The notes: generated by a model from the sequence alone, not told the origin. A DNA stretch of 64,000 nucleotides from Variovorax paradoxus (GCF_022009635.1 NZ_CP091716.1:6159501-6223500); one strand, 5' to 3'. Counted from the first letter of the stretch, positions 55,469-64,000 are shown. Made by a program: numbers and translations.

Positions 55469-56668
55469 TTACTGCTTGAAGTCGGCCGGCTTCAGGCCGT
55501 CGATCAGCGCGTCGTTGTAGGGCAGCAGCTTGCCGTCCTTCCAGCGGATCCAGACCAGGTCCTTGGCGGTCAGGGCTTCGTGGTTGGTCTTGCTGAAAGG
55601 CTTCTCGTAGGTCTTGAGCACGCCTTGCACCGGCGTCTTCAGGTCTTCGAGCGCGGCGCGCACTGCCGCGCCGTCGGTGCTGTTGGCCTGCTTCATGGCC
55701 TGGGCCAGCAGCTGCATCGAGTCATAGCCGTGCAGCGCGAAAGAGAACGAGCCCGGTGCCTTCAGCTTCGTGCCGATGCGGTCGAACAGCTTCTGCTGCG
55801 CGGGCGTGCGCGTCTCGCTCACGGTGCGCATGAAGATCGGCTTCTCCGCCAGCGCCTTGCCGGCCGCGTCGTAGAAGGTGATGTTGTCGGCGGCCCAGGA
55901 GGTGAGCGTCAGCGGGAAGTAGTTGATCTTCTCCATGCTGCGCACCAGCTGCGCGATGGGCGTGCCCTGCGCCCACACCACCACGGTGTCGACGTTGGCG
56001 GCCTTCATCTTGCTCAGCTGCGAGGTCATGTCGGTGTCGCCGACGCCGAAGCGCTCGGTGGCCGCGATCTTGATGTCCTGCAGCTTGGCGATCTCTTCCA
56101 TGTCCTTCAGGCCGCCCTGGCCGTAGCCGGTGGTCTCGGCCATCAGGCCCACCACCTTGGAGCCGGCGGTGTTCTTCTTCACGTAGGCCATGAGCGCCGC
56201 GACCTGCTCGCGGTCGACCATCGACACGCGGAACATGTAGTTGTCGGCGCCGGGGCTCATGGGCTTGGTGATGTCGGTGCCCGAGCCCACGTTGCCCAGC
56301 ACCGGAATCTTCTTCTGGTTGGCGATGTGCTTCCAGGCCATCGCGTTGCCCGAGTTGGTGGGGCCGAACACGGCGACCACCTTCTCGTTGTCGATCAGGT
56401 CGCTCATGTTCTGGATCGACTTGGGCGGTGCCGACACGTCGTCGCGCGTGACCAGCGCGAGCTTCTTGCCCAGCACGCCGCCGGCGGCGTTGATGTCGGC
56501 AATGGCCGCTTCCATGCCCAGCACCGCGGCCTGGCCGCTCTGCGCCGAGGGCGAGGCCGACAGGTCGCCGTTGTAGCCCAGCTTGATGTCTTGCGCCGAA
56601 GCACCGGCGGTGAAGGCAGCGAACGCGGCCGTGGCGAGCAGGGTCTTGTACAGACGGAGGGTTTTCAT
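55469..56668 (-). CDS. Periplasmic substrate-binding protein of the Liv-type importer
   Basis: 399 residues with a signal peptide (LATAAFAAFTAGASAQ) and a type 1 periplasmic-binding fold (IKLGYNGDLSASPSAQSGQ, VAVFGPTNSGNAMAW). AGGAGACA precedes the ATG. It supplies the LivH/LivMG/LivF transporter encoded next to it. Ligand unknown. Confidence 0.95.
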   Translation of the reverse strand: MKTLRLYKTLLATAAFAAFTAGASAQDIKLGYNGDLSASPSAQSGQAAVLGMEAAIADINAAGGVLGKKLALVTRDDVSAPPKSIQNMSDLIDNEKVVAVFGPTNSGNAMAWKHIANQKKIPVLGNVGSGTDITKPMSPGADNYMFRVSMVDREQVAALMAYVKKNTAGSKVVGLMAETTGYGQGGLKDMEEIAKLQDIKIAATERFGVGDTDMTSQLSKMKAANVDTVVVWAQGTPIAQLVRSMEKINYFPLTLTSWAADNITFYDAAGKALAEKPIFMRTVSETRTPAQQKLFDRIGTKLKAPGSFSFALHGYDSMQLLAQAMKQANSTDGAAVRAALEDLKTPVQGVLKTYEKPFSKTNHEALTAKDLVWIRWKDGKLLPYNDALIDGLKPADFKQ

Positions 56669-56723
56669 TCTTTGTCTCCTGATGGATTGACGGACGAGGA
56701 AGCGGTAGGAAATTGCAGGCGGC

Positions 56724-57500
56724 TCAGACGGCGAGGAAGCCGCCGTCCACCGGCAGCACGATGCCGGTGACGTAGCGCGACATGTCGCTGGCCAGGAAGA
56801 TCACCGGGCCGACGAGGTCTTCGGTCTGGCCGACGCGGCCCATGGGAATGCGCGTCATGAAGGACTCGAGGCGCTGCGGGTTGTCGCGCGTGGCGGCGGT
56901 CATGGGCGTCTCGATGACGCCGGGCGCGAGCGCGTTGACGCGCACGCCGGCAGGCGCCAGTTCCTGCGCGAGCGATTGCGTCAGCATCTTGATGGCGCCC
57001 TTGGACGGCGAGTAGCCCAGGCTCGCGCCCTGCCCCGCGTAGGCGGCGATGGAGGCGATGTTGATGATCGAGCCCCGGGTCTGCTTGAGCACCGGAATGA
57101 AGGCCAGCGTGGTGTTGAAGGTGCCGTGCACGTTCACGTCGATGGTCTTCTTCCAGTTGGCCGCGGCGTTCGGGCTGCTGGTGTTCTCGCGAATGATGAT
57201 GCCGGCGTTGTTGACCAGCAGGTCGACGTTGCCGATTTCCTTGGCCACGCGCTCGGCGAGCGCATGGCAGGCCTCTGGCGCGGTCACGTCGAGCACGAAG
57301 GACCAGGCCTGGCCGCCTTCATTGCGCACCAGCTGCGCGGTCTCGTTGACGGTGGCTTCGTTCATGTCGGTCACGACCACGCGGGCGCCGGCCTGCGCCA
57401 GGCCGAGCGCGAGCGCGCGGCCGTTGCCCTGGCCGGCACCGGTAACGAGGGCGAGGCGGCCTTCGAGCAGGCGCGGCGCGACGTTGGAGGGAAAGGCCAT
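56724..57500 (-). CDS. Short-chain dehydrogenase/reductase
   Basis: 258 residues of the classical SDR type: cofactor motif TGAGQGNG, NNAG, Ser in IASIAAY and YxxxK in YSPSKGA. Oxidises or reduces a hydroxyl/ketone with NAD(P). Part of the catabolic operon between the flavoprotein and the transporter genes. Confidence 0.95.
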   Translation of the reverse strand: MAFPSNVAPRLLEGRLALVTGAGQGNGRALALGLAQAGARVVVTDMNEATVNETAQLVRNEGGQAWSFVLDVTAPEACHALAERVAKEIGNVDLLVNNAGIIIRENTSSPNAAANWKKTIDVNVHGTFNTTLAFIPVLKQTRGSIINIASIAAYAGQGASLGYSPSKGAIKMLTQSLAQELAPAGVRVNALAPGVIETPMTAATRDNPQRLESFMTRIPMGRVGQTEDLVGPVIFLASDMSRYVTGIVLPVDGGFLAV

Positions 57501-57563
57501 CGGTGTCTCCTTCTGTGTATGTGTGGAATGCGGATGCGTTGACTGGCTGGCTGCTGGAAAAAC

Positions 57564-59324
57564 TCAGGCCTTGCGGCTCACCGGCACGGCTTCGCGCTGT
57601 TCGACCTTCAGTTGCACCGCCGCGGCGGCTTCGGCCTGCGCGAGCTGCAGGCCCGCCACGTAGCCGAAGGTCAGCGCCGGGCCGAGCGTGATGCCGGCGC
57701 CGGGGTAGTTGCCGCCCATCACGCTGGCCGCGTCGTTGCCGACGGCGTACAGGCCCTTGATCGGCTGGCGGTTGGCGTCGAGCACGCGGGTCTTCTCGTC
57801 GGTGACGAGGCCGGCGAAGGTGCCGATGTCGCCGATCACCAGCTTGATGGCGTAGTAAGGGCCGTGCTCCAGCGGCGCGACGCACGGGTTGGGCGTGACG
57901 TTGGCGTCGCCCTGGTAGCGGTTGTAGGCCTTGCTGCCCTTGCCGAAGGCGGGGTCGTCGCCGGTGCTGGCGCCCTTGTTGAATTCCTGCACGGTGGCTT
58001 CGAGCACGGCCGGCGCAATGCCGATCTGCCGGGCCAGCTCGCCGACGGTGGCGCCGCGCTTGAGGTAGCCGCTCTTCAGGTGGCGGCCGATGGGCAGCGG
58101 CGACGGCGCGACGCAGCCCAGGCCGTAGTTGCGCAGCGCCTTGTGGTCGCACAGCAGCCAGGCCGTGACTTCGGGCTCTCCCTCGCAGGCCTTGACCATT
58201 GCCTGCACGAAGTCGTGGTACGAGTTGCCTTCGTTGGCAAAGCGCTTGCCCTTGGGCGTGACCGCGATCACGCCGGGCTTGGCGCGGTCGATGAAGTGCG
58301 GCATCACGCCCTTGGTGCCGTCGGGGCGCGTGGTGACCGAAGCCGGCACCCACGCGGCGGCGTGCGGAATGGTGCCGTCGACGCGGCCGCCCACGGCTTC
58401 GGCCAGGCGCAGGCCGTCGCCGGTGTTGGTGGAAGGCGAAGGCGAGTAGTGCTCCTTGCCGGTGGGCGCGTGCGGGAACAACTGCTTGCGGCGCTCCACG
58501 TCGTAGGGGAAGCCGCCGCAAGCCAGCACCACGCCGCGCTTGGCGACGACTCGTACGGTCTTGCCTTCGTGCTGCACCACCGCGCCGGAGACGCCGTCGT
58601 ACTCGACCACGAGCTTCTTCACCGGCGACGAGAGCCACACGGGAATGTCCAGGTCCATCGCGGCCTTGGCCAGGCGGCCGGCCAGCGCATTGCCGTTGGT
58701 CAGCGTCATGCCGCGGCCGTGGCCCAGCACGTCGAAGAAGTGGCGGGTCAGCCGCTTGGTCACGTACCAGAACGAGGTGGGCGACTTGAAGGCCCGCATG
58801 AAGTGTTTGATCTCGGGGCCCGAGCCCAACATCATCCCGAACACGGTCAGCTCGGGCAGCGGCGGCGCCAGTTGCTTGACGCGCTTGCCCAGCTCGCGGC
58901 CGTCGAACGGGCGCGTGACCATCGAGCGGCCGCCCTGCTGGCCGCCGGGCGCCTCGGCGTGGTAGTCGGGGAACACGGCCGGCATGTCGAACTGCACGCA
59001 GGTGTTGCGCGTGAAGAAGTCGATGGCCTTGGGCCCCATGTCGAGGAAGGCACCGACGCGCGCCGCATCGAAGTGCGTGGTGGTCTCGTGCTTCATGTAG
59101 GCGAGCGCTGCGCCTTCCGGTTCGTGGATGCCCTGCTCCGTGGCCAGGCGCGTGCCCGGAATCCACAGCCAGCCGCCCGAACGCGCGGTGGTGCCGCCGA
59201 AGCGCGGCTCCTTGTCGACCACCAGCACCTTCAGCCCCTGCGAAGCCGCCGTGATGGCGGTGGACATGCCCGAAGCGCCGCTGCCGACGACGAGCACGTC
59301 GCATTCAAAAGTGTTCTGTTCCAT
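57564..59324 (-). CDS. FAD-dependent dehydrogenase, 3-ketosteroid-delta-1-dehydrogenase-like
   Basis: 586 residues: FAD-binding GSGASGMSTAI, FGGTTARSGGWLWIPG and C-terminal GNDAASVMGGNYPGAGITLGPAL, the pattern of KstD/fumarate-reductase-like flavoproteins that introduce a C=C next to a ring ketone. It is the first gene of the leftward catabolic operon, divergent from an IclR regulator. Steroid is only one possible substrate. Confidence 0.9.
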   Translation of the reverse strand: MEQNTFECDVLVVGSGASGMSTAITAASQGLKVLVVDKEPRFGGTTARSGGWLWIPGTRLATEQGIHEPEGAALAYMKHETTTHFDAARVGAFLDMGPKAIDFFTRNTCVQFDMPAVFPDYHAEAPGGQQGGRSMVTRPFDGRELGKRVKQLAPPLPELTVFGMMLGSGPEIKHFMRAFKSPTSFWYVTKRLTRHFFDVLGHGRGMTLTNGNALAGRLAKAAMDLDIPVWLSSPVKKLVVEYDGVSGAVVQHEGKTVRVVAKRGVVLACGGFPYDVERRKQLFPHAPTGKEHYSPSPSTNTGDGLRLAEAVGGRVDGTIPHAAAWVPASVTTRPDGTKGVMPHFIDRAKPGVIAVTPKGKRFANEGNSYHDFVQAMVKACEGEPEVTAWLLCDHKALRNYGLGCVAPSPLPIGRHLKSGYLKRGATVGELARQIGIAPAVLEATVQEFNKGASTGDDPAFGKGSKAYNRYQGDANVTPNPCVAPLEHGPYYAIKLVIGDIGTFAGLVTDEKTRVLDANRQPIKGLYAVGNDAASVMGGNYPGAGITLGPALTFGYVAGLQLAQAEAAAAVQLKVEQREAVPVSRKA

Positions 59325-59384
59325 CTCTGCCTGTTTCGCCTGTTTGAGTACGACTTAAGTTGCGGCGGAGTTTAGGTAGCGAAG

Positions 59385-59429
59385 TTGATATGGTCAAGTC
59401 GTTTAGTTACTATCAGATGATCAGTCATC
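59385..59429 (+). promoter_or_regulatory. Promoter and operator of the IclR gene
   Basis: TTGATA (59385-59390), 17 bp, TACTAT (59408-59413) is a near-consensus sigma-70 promoter. GATGA-TCAG-TCATC (59416-59429) is a perfect 5-bp inverted repeat just past the -10, at the predicted start of transcription. It suits autorepression and control of the divergent flavoprotein operon. Confidence 0.6.
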
Positions 59430-59509
59430 ATCGATTGGCTGTGACAATATCAGTAGAAACCCTGATGGATATACTCGCCCCCACCCTCATTCCCCACGCC
59501 GGGCGCCCC

Positions 59510-60307
59510 ATGGAAAAGCCAAGACGTGGCATTCAGTCAGTCGAAATCGGAACGCAGCTGCTCGTGGCGCTGGGTCGGCACGTGGCGCCGATGGCGCTGC
59601 GCGACCTGGGCAAGGCCGCGGGCGTGCCTGTCGGCAAGGCGCACCCCTACCTCGTCAGTTTTCTGAAGGTCGGCTTCGTCGTTCAGGACGGCGCGGGCCG
59701 CTACGAGCTGGGGCCGCTGGCCTTGCAACTGGGGCTGGCCAAGCTGCAACGGCTCGACCCGATCCGCGAGGCCTCGCCGCTCATCGAGGCGCTGGCCTCT
59801 GAAACCGAGCAGAGCATCGCGGTCGCCGTGTGGGGCAATTTCGGCCCGACCGTGGTGCGGCTGGAAGAACCGATCCACCCGCTGCACGTGAACCTGCGCA
59901 CCGGCACCGTCATGTCGCTGGCCTACACGGCCACGGGGCGGCTGTTCGCGGCCTACCTGCCGCCCAAGGTGGTCGAGAAGATGATGCTGGAAGACCTGGC
60001 GCGCACCCGCCCGGCCGACGGGCGCGGCTCCACCACGGAGCTGTCGCACTCGCAGATCGAGGCGCTGCTGGTCGAAACCCGCCTGCACGGCATGTCGCGC
60101 ACGCTGGGCCAGCCGATTCCGGGCATCGACGCCTTCTGCGCGCCGGTGTTCGACTCGACCAACAACCTGGTGCTGGGCATCACGGCCATGGGCCCGGAAG
60201 CCACCTTCGACAGCGACTGGAACGGCCGCGTGGCGGTGCCGCTCAAAGCTTGCGCGCTCGAAATCTCGCGCAGGCTCGGCTTCGTGCCGACCGGCGAAGC
60301 GGTCTGA
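59510..60307 (+). CDS. IclR-family transcriptional regulator
   Basis: 265 residues: an N-terminal winged HTH (RGIQSVEIGTQLLVALGRHV...LRDLGKAAGVPVGKAHPYL) and an IclR effector-binding domain (VVRLEEPIHPLHVNLRTGT, GIDAFCAPVFD). Start taken as ATG 59510; in-frame ATG 59465 would add 15 residues. Divergent from the KstD-like gene, so the likely controller of the catabolic/transport cluster. Confidence 0.9.
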   Translation: MEKPRRGIQSVEIGTQLLVALGRHVAPMALRDLGKAAGVPVGKAHPYLVSFLKVGFVVQDGAGRYELGPLALQLGLAKLQRLDPIREASPLIEALASETEQSIAVAVWGNFGPTVVRLEEPIHPLHVNLRTGTVMSLAYTATGRLFAAYLPPKVVEKMMLEDLARTRPADGRGSTTELSHSQIEALLVETRLHGMSRTLGQPIPGIDAFCAPVFDSTNNLVLGITAMGPEATFDSDWNGRVAVPLKACALEISRRLGFVPTGEAV

Positions 60308-60340
60308 AGTTAACTACGCGTTAACAAACAATGATTACCT

Positions 60341-60370
60341 TTGGCGCCAATTCATCGCAATTGGACGCAA
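60341..60370 (+). promoter_or_regulatory. Tandem TTGG..GCAA boxes upstream of the AraC gene
   Basis: TTGGCGCCAA (60341-60350, a perfect palindrome) and TTGGACGCAA (60361-60370) are direct repeats exactly 20 bp apart (8 of 10 identical), two helical turns, as AraC-family proteins prefer. CCAATT ... AATTGG (60347-60364) also forms an inverted repeat. They lie ~96-125 bp before the AraC start. Confidence 0.5.
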
Positions 60371-60465
60371 GAGTGTGATTTCTTGCATTCGAGAATCGAG
60401 CGCGCGCATCCGAAGTCTTCTTTAATCGGGGTCGTCCATCCAACAGCGAAACCGCACAGGCGCCC

Positions 60466-61557
60466 ATGAGGTTCGGAACCCGTCGCAATCTGGTTGCCCC
60501 GACTGAAGACCGCTGCTATCCCATGCATGGCACGGCTGCCTGCGTGATGGCGCTGACCCAGAGCGGCGCCTCGGCCTCGGAGCTGCTGCGCGGCACCGGC
60601 CTCGACGAAAGCGAGCTGCTGTCGTATTCGAGAAAGGTCTCGTATGCGCAGATGCAGACCATTCTTCGCAACGCGGTGGCGCTCTCGCCGGGGCCTGAAG
60701 CGGCGTTCGAGGCGGGCCGGCGCGTCAGCCTTGCTTCGCTGGGTGTCTGGGGCCTGGGCATGACCAGCGCGCGCACCTATCGGGAGCTGGCCGAGTTCGT
60801 GGTCAAGTACCAGTGGGTGCTGGGACCGATGGTCGCCTTCGATTTCCACGAGGTCGACGCAAACGCCTGGTGGACCTACACCCCGCTGCTGGTCTCGGAC
60901 CCGCGCAGCACCGAATACCAGATGAGCATGGAGTTCGCCCTGTGCATGGGCTACAGGATGTCCGAGATCGCCTTCGGCCCCGGCTTCAAGGCGCTCGCGA
61001 TTTCGCTGCGCTACGACGCCCCCGCGCACGCTTCGCTCTACGAGCATTTCTTCGGCTGCCCCATACTCTTCGGCCAGCCGCACGACGGCTTCCATTTCGA
61101 CCCGGCCCTGCTCGAGTGCGAGCTGCCCAACGCCAACGCGATCAGCATGGCGATGGTGCGCGCCGGCTGCGAGGTGCTGCTGAAGAAGCTCTCGACCCGG
61201 GGCGGCATCGAGGCGCGCGTGCGCGAACTGCTCTCGGCACAGCGCCCGGAAAAGCCCGCGCTCGCCGTCGATGAAATCGCGAACGAGCTGGACATGAATC
61301 CGCGCACGCTGCACCGCAAGCTCAAGGAAGCCGGCACGTCTTTTCGCGGACTGCGCTCGAACGTGCTGATGGACCAGGCCATTGCCTACCTGCGCGACAC
61401 GGACCTGACGCAGGAAGAAATCGCGGCCCGGCTGGGGTTCAGCGACGGGTCCAATTTCCGCCAGGCCTTCAAGCGCTGGACCAACCGGCAACCCGGCGAC
61501 TTCAGGCCGAAGCGGGGAGCCGGCGCGGCGCCGAAGAGCGAGCCGAAAGATCTGTAG
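60466..61557 (+). CDS. AraC-family transcriptional regulator (OruR/ArgR-like)
   Basis: 363 residues. The N-terminal ~200 residues are the Arabinose_bd type (SASELLRGTGLDESEL, GLGMTSARTYREL), and the C-terminal double HTH (~265-350; MNPRTLHRKLKEAGTSFRGL and EIAARLGFSDGSNFRQAFKRW). This architecture is typical of regulators of amino acid or fatty acid metabolism genes. The target is unknown. Confidence 0.92.
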   Translation: MRFGTRRNLVAPTEDRCYPMHGTAACVMALTQSGASASELLRGTGLDESELLSYSRKVSYAQMQTILRNAVALSPGPEAAFEAGRRVSLASLGVWGLGMTSARTYRELAEFVVKYQWVLGPMVAFDFHEVDANAWWTYTPLLVSDPRSTEYQMSMEFALCMGYRMSEIAFGPGFKALAISLRYDAPAHASLYEHFFGCPILFGQPHDGFHFDPALLECELPNANAISMAMVRAGCEVLLKKLSTRGGIEARVRELLSAQRPEKPALAVDEIANELDMNPRTLHRKLKEAGTSFRGLRSNVLMDQAIAYLRDTDLTQEEIAARLGFSDGSNFRQAFKRWTNRQPGDFRPKRGAGAAPKSEPKDL

Positions 61558-61655
61558 GCACGCGCCCACGCGCTTGTCTAGCTTTCTCCCGCATGCGCCG
61601 GCCGCCGCAGCGGCGAACCTTCAGTCTTACCTGTTCACTGGAGACCTGAAGAATC

Positions 61656-61733
61656 ATGAAAAGCATCATCCTCTGGCTTTGCGGCGTGCCCTTGATCGTG
61701 ATCATCGGCCTGAAGGTCTTCGGCATTCTCTGA
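61656..61733 (+). CDS. 25-residue hydrophobic membrane peptide
   Basis: MKSIILWLCGVPLIVIIGL then KVFGIL. A single TM helix with a positive N-terminus. GGAGA about 12 nt upstream, a stop codon and, 65 bp later, a strong terminator make it look like a transcribed unit. Too short for homology judgement; similar one-helix peptides exist in relatives as far as I recall. Confidence 0.6.
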   Translation: MKSIILWLCGVPLIVIIGLKVFGIL

Positions 61734-61797
61734 TCCAGGAATCCAATCTCCGATTGCTCTAGAGAAGGTTCCTCCTCACGGCGCATCCGCGCCGTTA

Positions 61798-61823
61798 AGC
61801 GCTCCCCAGGGAGCGCTTTTTTT
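61798..61823 (+). terminator. Rho-independent terminator
   Basis: AGCGCTCCC (61798-61806), CA loop, GGGAGCGCT (61809-61817), then a run of T. It ends the peptide transcript and faces the leftward acyltransferase gene. Confidence 0.92.
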
Positions 61824-61844
61824 GTGTCTCTCCCGGCAGCCGGC

Positions 61845-62591
61845 TCAGTGGGTCTCGCGACGCAGCTGCTGCACGTCTTCATGCAGCGACAGCGCCCATT
61901 CGCGGCGGTCGCGGCCGTGCGAGTCCTGCGGCTCGCCGAAGCGCACGATGGCCAGGAGCGGCGGCGCGCGCAGCGTGTTCCACAGCGAGGCGAGCAGGTT
62001 GTCGTCGTCGATGTAGCGCGGCGCCTGGCTGGTCTCGCCGGTGGCGGCATCGGCAAAGCGCAGCGCGGCAGGCAGCACCGGCGCGCCCGACGATATGGCC
62101 GCCTGCAGCAGGTTGGCATGGAACGGCAACAGGCCGCGCCCGTCGCTGGTGGTGCCTTCGGGGAACACGCCGATCAGGTCGCCACCGCGCAGCGCCTCGG
62201 TCATGTGATGCACCACGCGCAACGCGTCTCGGCGGCGTTCACGCTCGATGTAGAGCGTGCCGGAACCGGTGGAAAGCGTGCCGATCAGCGGCCAGTTCTT
62301 GACGTCCGACTTCGACACGAAGCGCACATGGCGCGCCGCATGCAGGCAGGTGATGTCGAGCCACGACAGGTGATTGCAGATGAGCAGCACCGGCCCCGCG
62401 GCAGGCGGCGTGCCCTGCACCTTGAGCGTGATGCCCATGATCTGCAGCATGCGCCTGGACCACGCCTGCACGCGCGCGTTGCGCTCTTCCTGCGGAAGAC
62501 TTGGGAACTTGCGGCGGATGGTCCACCAACCCACCAGCGCGTGCCCCACCGCGTGCAGCAAACGCGAGCAGGCCTTCAGGGAATGAAGCAT
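61845..62591 (-). CDS. 1-acyl-sn-glycerol-3-phosphate acyltransferase-like (PlsC)
   Basis: 248 residues: motif I NHLSWLD (HX4D), FVSKSDVKNWPLIG, motif III FPEGTTSDG, and PVLPAALRF. It adds acyl groups to lysophospholipid or a related acceptor at the inner membrane. The 3' neighbour in the same direction upstream is the dihydroorotase homologue; Pseudomonas and Burkholderiales often keep this pairing. Confidence 0.93.
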   Translation of the reverse strand: MLHSLKACSRLLHAVGHALVGWWTIRRKFPSLPQEERNARVQAWSRRMLQIMGITLKVQGTPPAAGPVLLICNHLSWLDITCLHAARHVRFVSKSDVKNWPLIGTLSTGSGTLYIERERRRDALRVVHHMTEALRGGDLIGVFPEGTTSDGRGLLPFHANLLQAAISSGAPVLPAALRFADAATGETSQAPRYIDDDNLLASLWNTLRAPPLLAIVRFGEPQDSHGRDRREWALSLHEDVQQLRRETH

Positions 62592-62637
62592 CTGGACGTG
62601 CGCCTCTTCTTGTTGTGGCTTTTCCGGGGGAACGGTA

Positions 62638-63927
62638 TCAACCGTGGACCACGCGGCCCGCGACCAGCGTATGGCGCGCGCGGCCCTGCATCGGATAACC
62701 GGCGAACGGCGTGTGCTTGCCCTGGCTCTTGAGCGCTTCGGGCCGCACCTGCCATTCGAGCGCCGGGTCGACGATGCACAGGTCGGCCACGCCGCCTTCT
62801 ACGAGGCGGCCGATGCCGGTGCCCGCGTCGGCCGCGGCCAGCAGCCGCGCGGGCGCCGAGGTCACGACCTCGATGGCCCGCGCGATGCCGGCGCCGCTGC
62901 GCTCGCTCCACAGCAGCGCGAGCGGCAGCAGCAGTTCGAGCCCGGTGGCGCCGGCCTCGGCTTCGGCGAAGGGCAGTGTCTTGGCGTCGGCCTCGACCGG
63001 CGTGTGGTCGGACACCAGCGCGTCGATGGTGCCGTCGGCCAGCGCGGCCGAGAGCGCGTCACGGTCGCCCTGCTGGCGCAGCGGCGGATTCAGGCGGGCG
63101 CGGCTGTCGAAGTAGCCGATGTCGGTGTCGGCCAGGTGCAGCGAGTTGATGCTGACGTCGCAGGTCAACGGCAGCCCCTGCGCCTTGGCCTCGCGCACCA
63201 GCGCCACGCCGCGCGCGCTGGAAATGCGGCACAGGTGCACGCGGGCACCGGTGGCTTTCATCAGCTCGACGATGGTGAAGATGGCAATGGTCTCCGCCGA
63301 CACCGGCACGCCGGCAAGGCCGAGCCGCGTGGCCAGCGGGCCGCTGGCGGCGACGCCCTTGCCCAGGTCGCGGTCCTGCGGGCGCAGCCACACGGTGTAG
63401 CCGAAGGTGCTGGCGTAGGACAGCGCGCGCTGCAGCACCTGCGTGTCGGTCAGCGGCACCTCGGCCTGGCCGAAGCCGATGCAGCCGGCCTCGGTGAGTT
63501 CGGCCATCTCGGTCAGCACGCCGCCAGCCAGGCCGCGCGTGAGCGCACCCAGCGGGAACAGGCGCGCGCCCTGCAGCTTCTCGGCGCGGAACTTGAGCAT
63601 TTCCACCAGGCCGGGCTCGTCGAGCACCGGGTCGGTGTCGGGCGGGCACACGAGGCTGGTCACGCCGCCGGCAATGGCCGCGGCCATTTCGCTTTCGAGC
63701 ATGCCTTCGTGCTCGTAGCCGGGCTCGCGCAGCCGCGCGGCCAGGTCCACGAGGCCCGGCACGACGAGGCAGCCCGTGGCGTCGATGGTGCGTTCGGCCT
63801 TGAAGCCGGCGGGAATGCCGCCGCCGATGCCGGCGATCTTTCCGTCGGCGATGGCGATGTCGGCCTTCTTGTCGGTGCGCGAAGCGGGGTCGACGACGCG
63901 GCCGTTGGTGATGACGAGTGTGCTCAT
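62638..63927 (-). CDS. pyrX: Pseudo-dihydroorotase PyrX (PyrC')
   Basis: 429 residues of the dihydroorotase fold. The metal-binding HxH of active enzymes (DMHVHLREPG) reads DLAARLREPG here, so both histidines are lost. The later SDHTPV retains part of the active site. Such inactive homologues hold aspartate transcarbamoylase in the pyrB-pyrC' complex of pseudomonads. Its start overlaps the pyrB stop (ATGA). Confidence 0.93.
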   Translation of the reverse strand: MSTLVITNGRVVDPASRTDKKADIAIADGKIAGIGGGIPAGFKAERTIDATGCLVVPGLVDLAARLREPGYEHEGMLESEMAAAIAGGVTSLVCPPDTDPVLDEPGLVEMLKFRAEKLQGARLFPLGALTRGLAGGVLTEMAELTEAGCIGFGQAEVPLTDTQVLQRALSYASTFGYTVWLRPQDRDLGKGVAASGPLATRLGLAGVPVSAETIAIFTIVELMKATGARVHLCRISSARGVALVREAKAQGLPLTCDVSINSLHLADTDIGYFDSRARLNPPLRQQGDRDALSAALADGTIDALVSDHTPVEADAKTLPFAEAEAGATGLELLLPLALLWSERSGAGIARAIEVVTSAPARLLAAADAGTGIGRLVEGGVADLCIVDPALEWQVRPEALKSQGKHTPFAGYPMQGRARHTLVAGRVVHG

Positions 63928-64000
63928 GCTTCGTTACCTGCGACGATGCTCATGACGGCCATCCGCACGGCGATGCCGAAGGTGACCTGCGGAAGGATCA
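63924..64000 (-). CDS. pyrB: Aspartate carbamoyltransferase catalytic subunit, 3' end only
   Basis: The last 24 codons are visible: ILPQVTFGIAVRMAVMSIV then AGNEA, matching the PyrB C-terminus. The gene enters from beyond the window edge. It is coupled by ATGA overlap to pyrX and carries out the first committed step of pyrimidine synthesis. Confidence 0.88.
   Translation of the reverse strand, partial: ILPQVTFGIAVRMAVMSIVAGNEA

Overview
The window reads as a GC-rich betaproteobacterial chromosome, most likely Comamonadaceae and probably Variovorax or a close relative. This is inferred from strong GC3 bias, a complete Tad/Flp pilus locus, pcaQ-pcaHG, a tamAB pair, a fused Liv permease/ATPase, pyrB followed by a pseudo-dihydroorotase, and the general style of the catabolic genes. 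No database search was possible, so the genus is a guess.

About 1.1-29 kb is one surface-attachment superlocus. Rightward, 1412-13911 encodes a Tad pilus: two Flp pilins, prepilin peptidase, RcpC, secretin, TadZ, TadA, TadB, TadC, TadD, a small periplasmic protein, two TadE-like pseudopilins and a TadG-like protein. It is followed by an orphan sigma-54 enhancer-binding protein (13951-15375). Leftward, 28749-15402 encodes a 1481-residue repeat-built secreted protein (candidate adhesin), an OmpA/Pal-like lipoprotein, a 1031-residue toroid + Mur-ligase-like fusion, a small membrane protein, and a full type I secretion system (ABC, HlyD, TolC). The flp pilin gene and the giant adhesin gene, 27 kb apart, each have a GG-N10-GC sigma-54 promoter, and 105-180 bp upstream of each lies a closely related GTAACG-rich element. 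I read this as a pilus-plus-adhesin regulon driven by the bEBP between the two operons. It is the most interesting system in the window.

29-46 kb holds ordinary and accessory genes: a DUF1841-type protein, pcaQ divergent from pcaHG (protocatechuate ring cleavage), a diheme cytochrome c4, a MoxR/vWA pair with two small neighbours, tamA-tamB, tRNA-Arg(CCU) with a strong terminator, a short accessory interval with a decayed gene and small secreted proteins, and a chemoreceptor.

46-60 kb holds a two-module lipoprotein and a leftward catabolic/transport cluster. The cluster comprises a KstD-like flavoprotein, an SDR, a branched-chain-amino-acid-type ABC transporter with fused LivM-LivG, an MBL-fold hydrolase, an EamA exporter, an old-yellow-enzyme-type oxidoreductase and a tandem EthD protein, with a divergent IclR regulator. 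The substrate is unknown, probably an alicyclic or aromatic compound.

60-64 kb holds an AraC regulator, a 25-residue membrane peptide, a PlsC-type acyltransferase, an inactive dihydroorotase homologue (PyrX/PyrC') and the 3' end of pyrB at the window edge.
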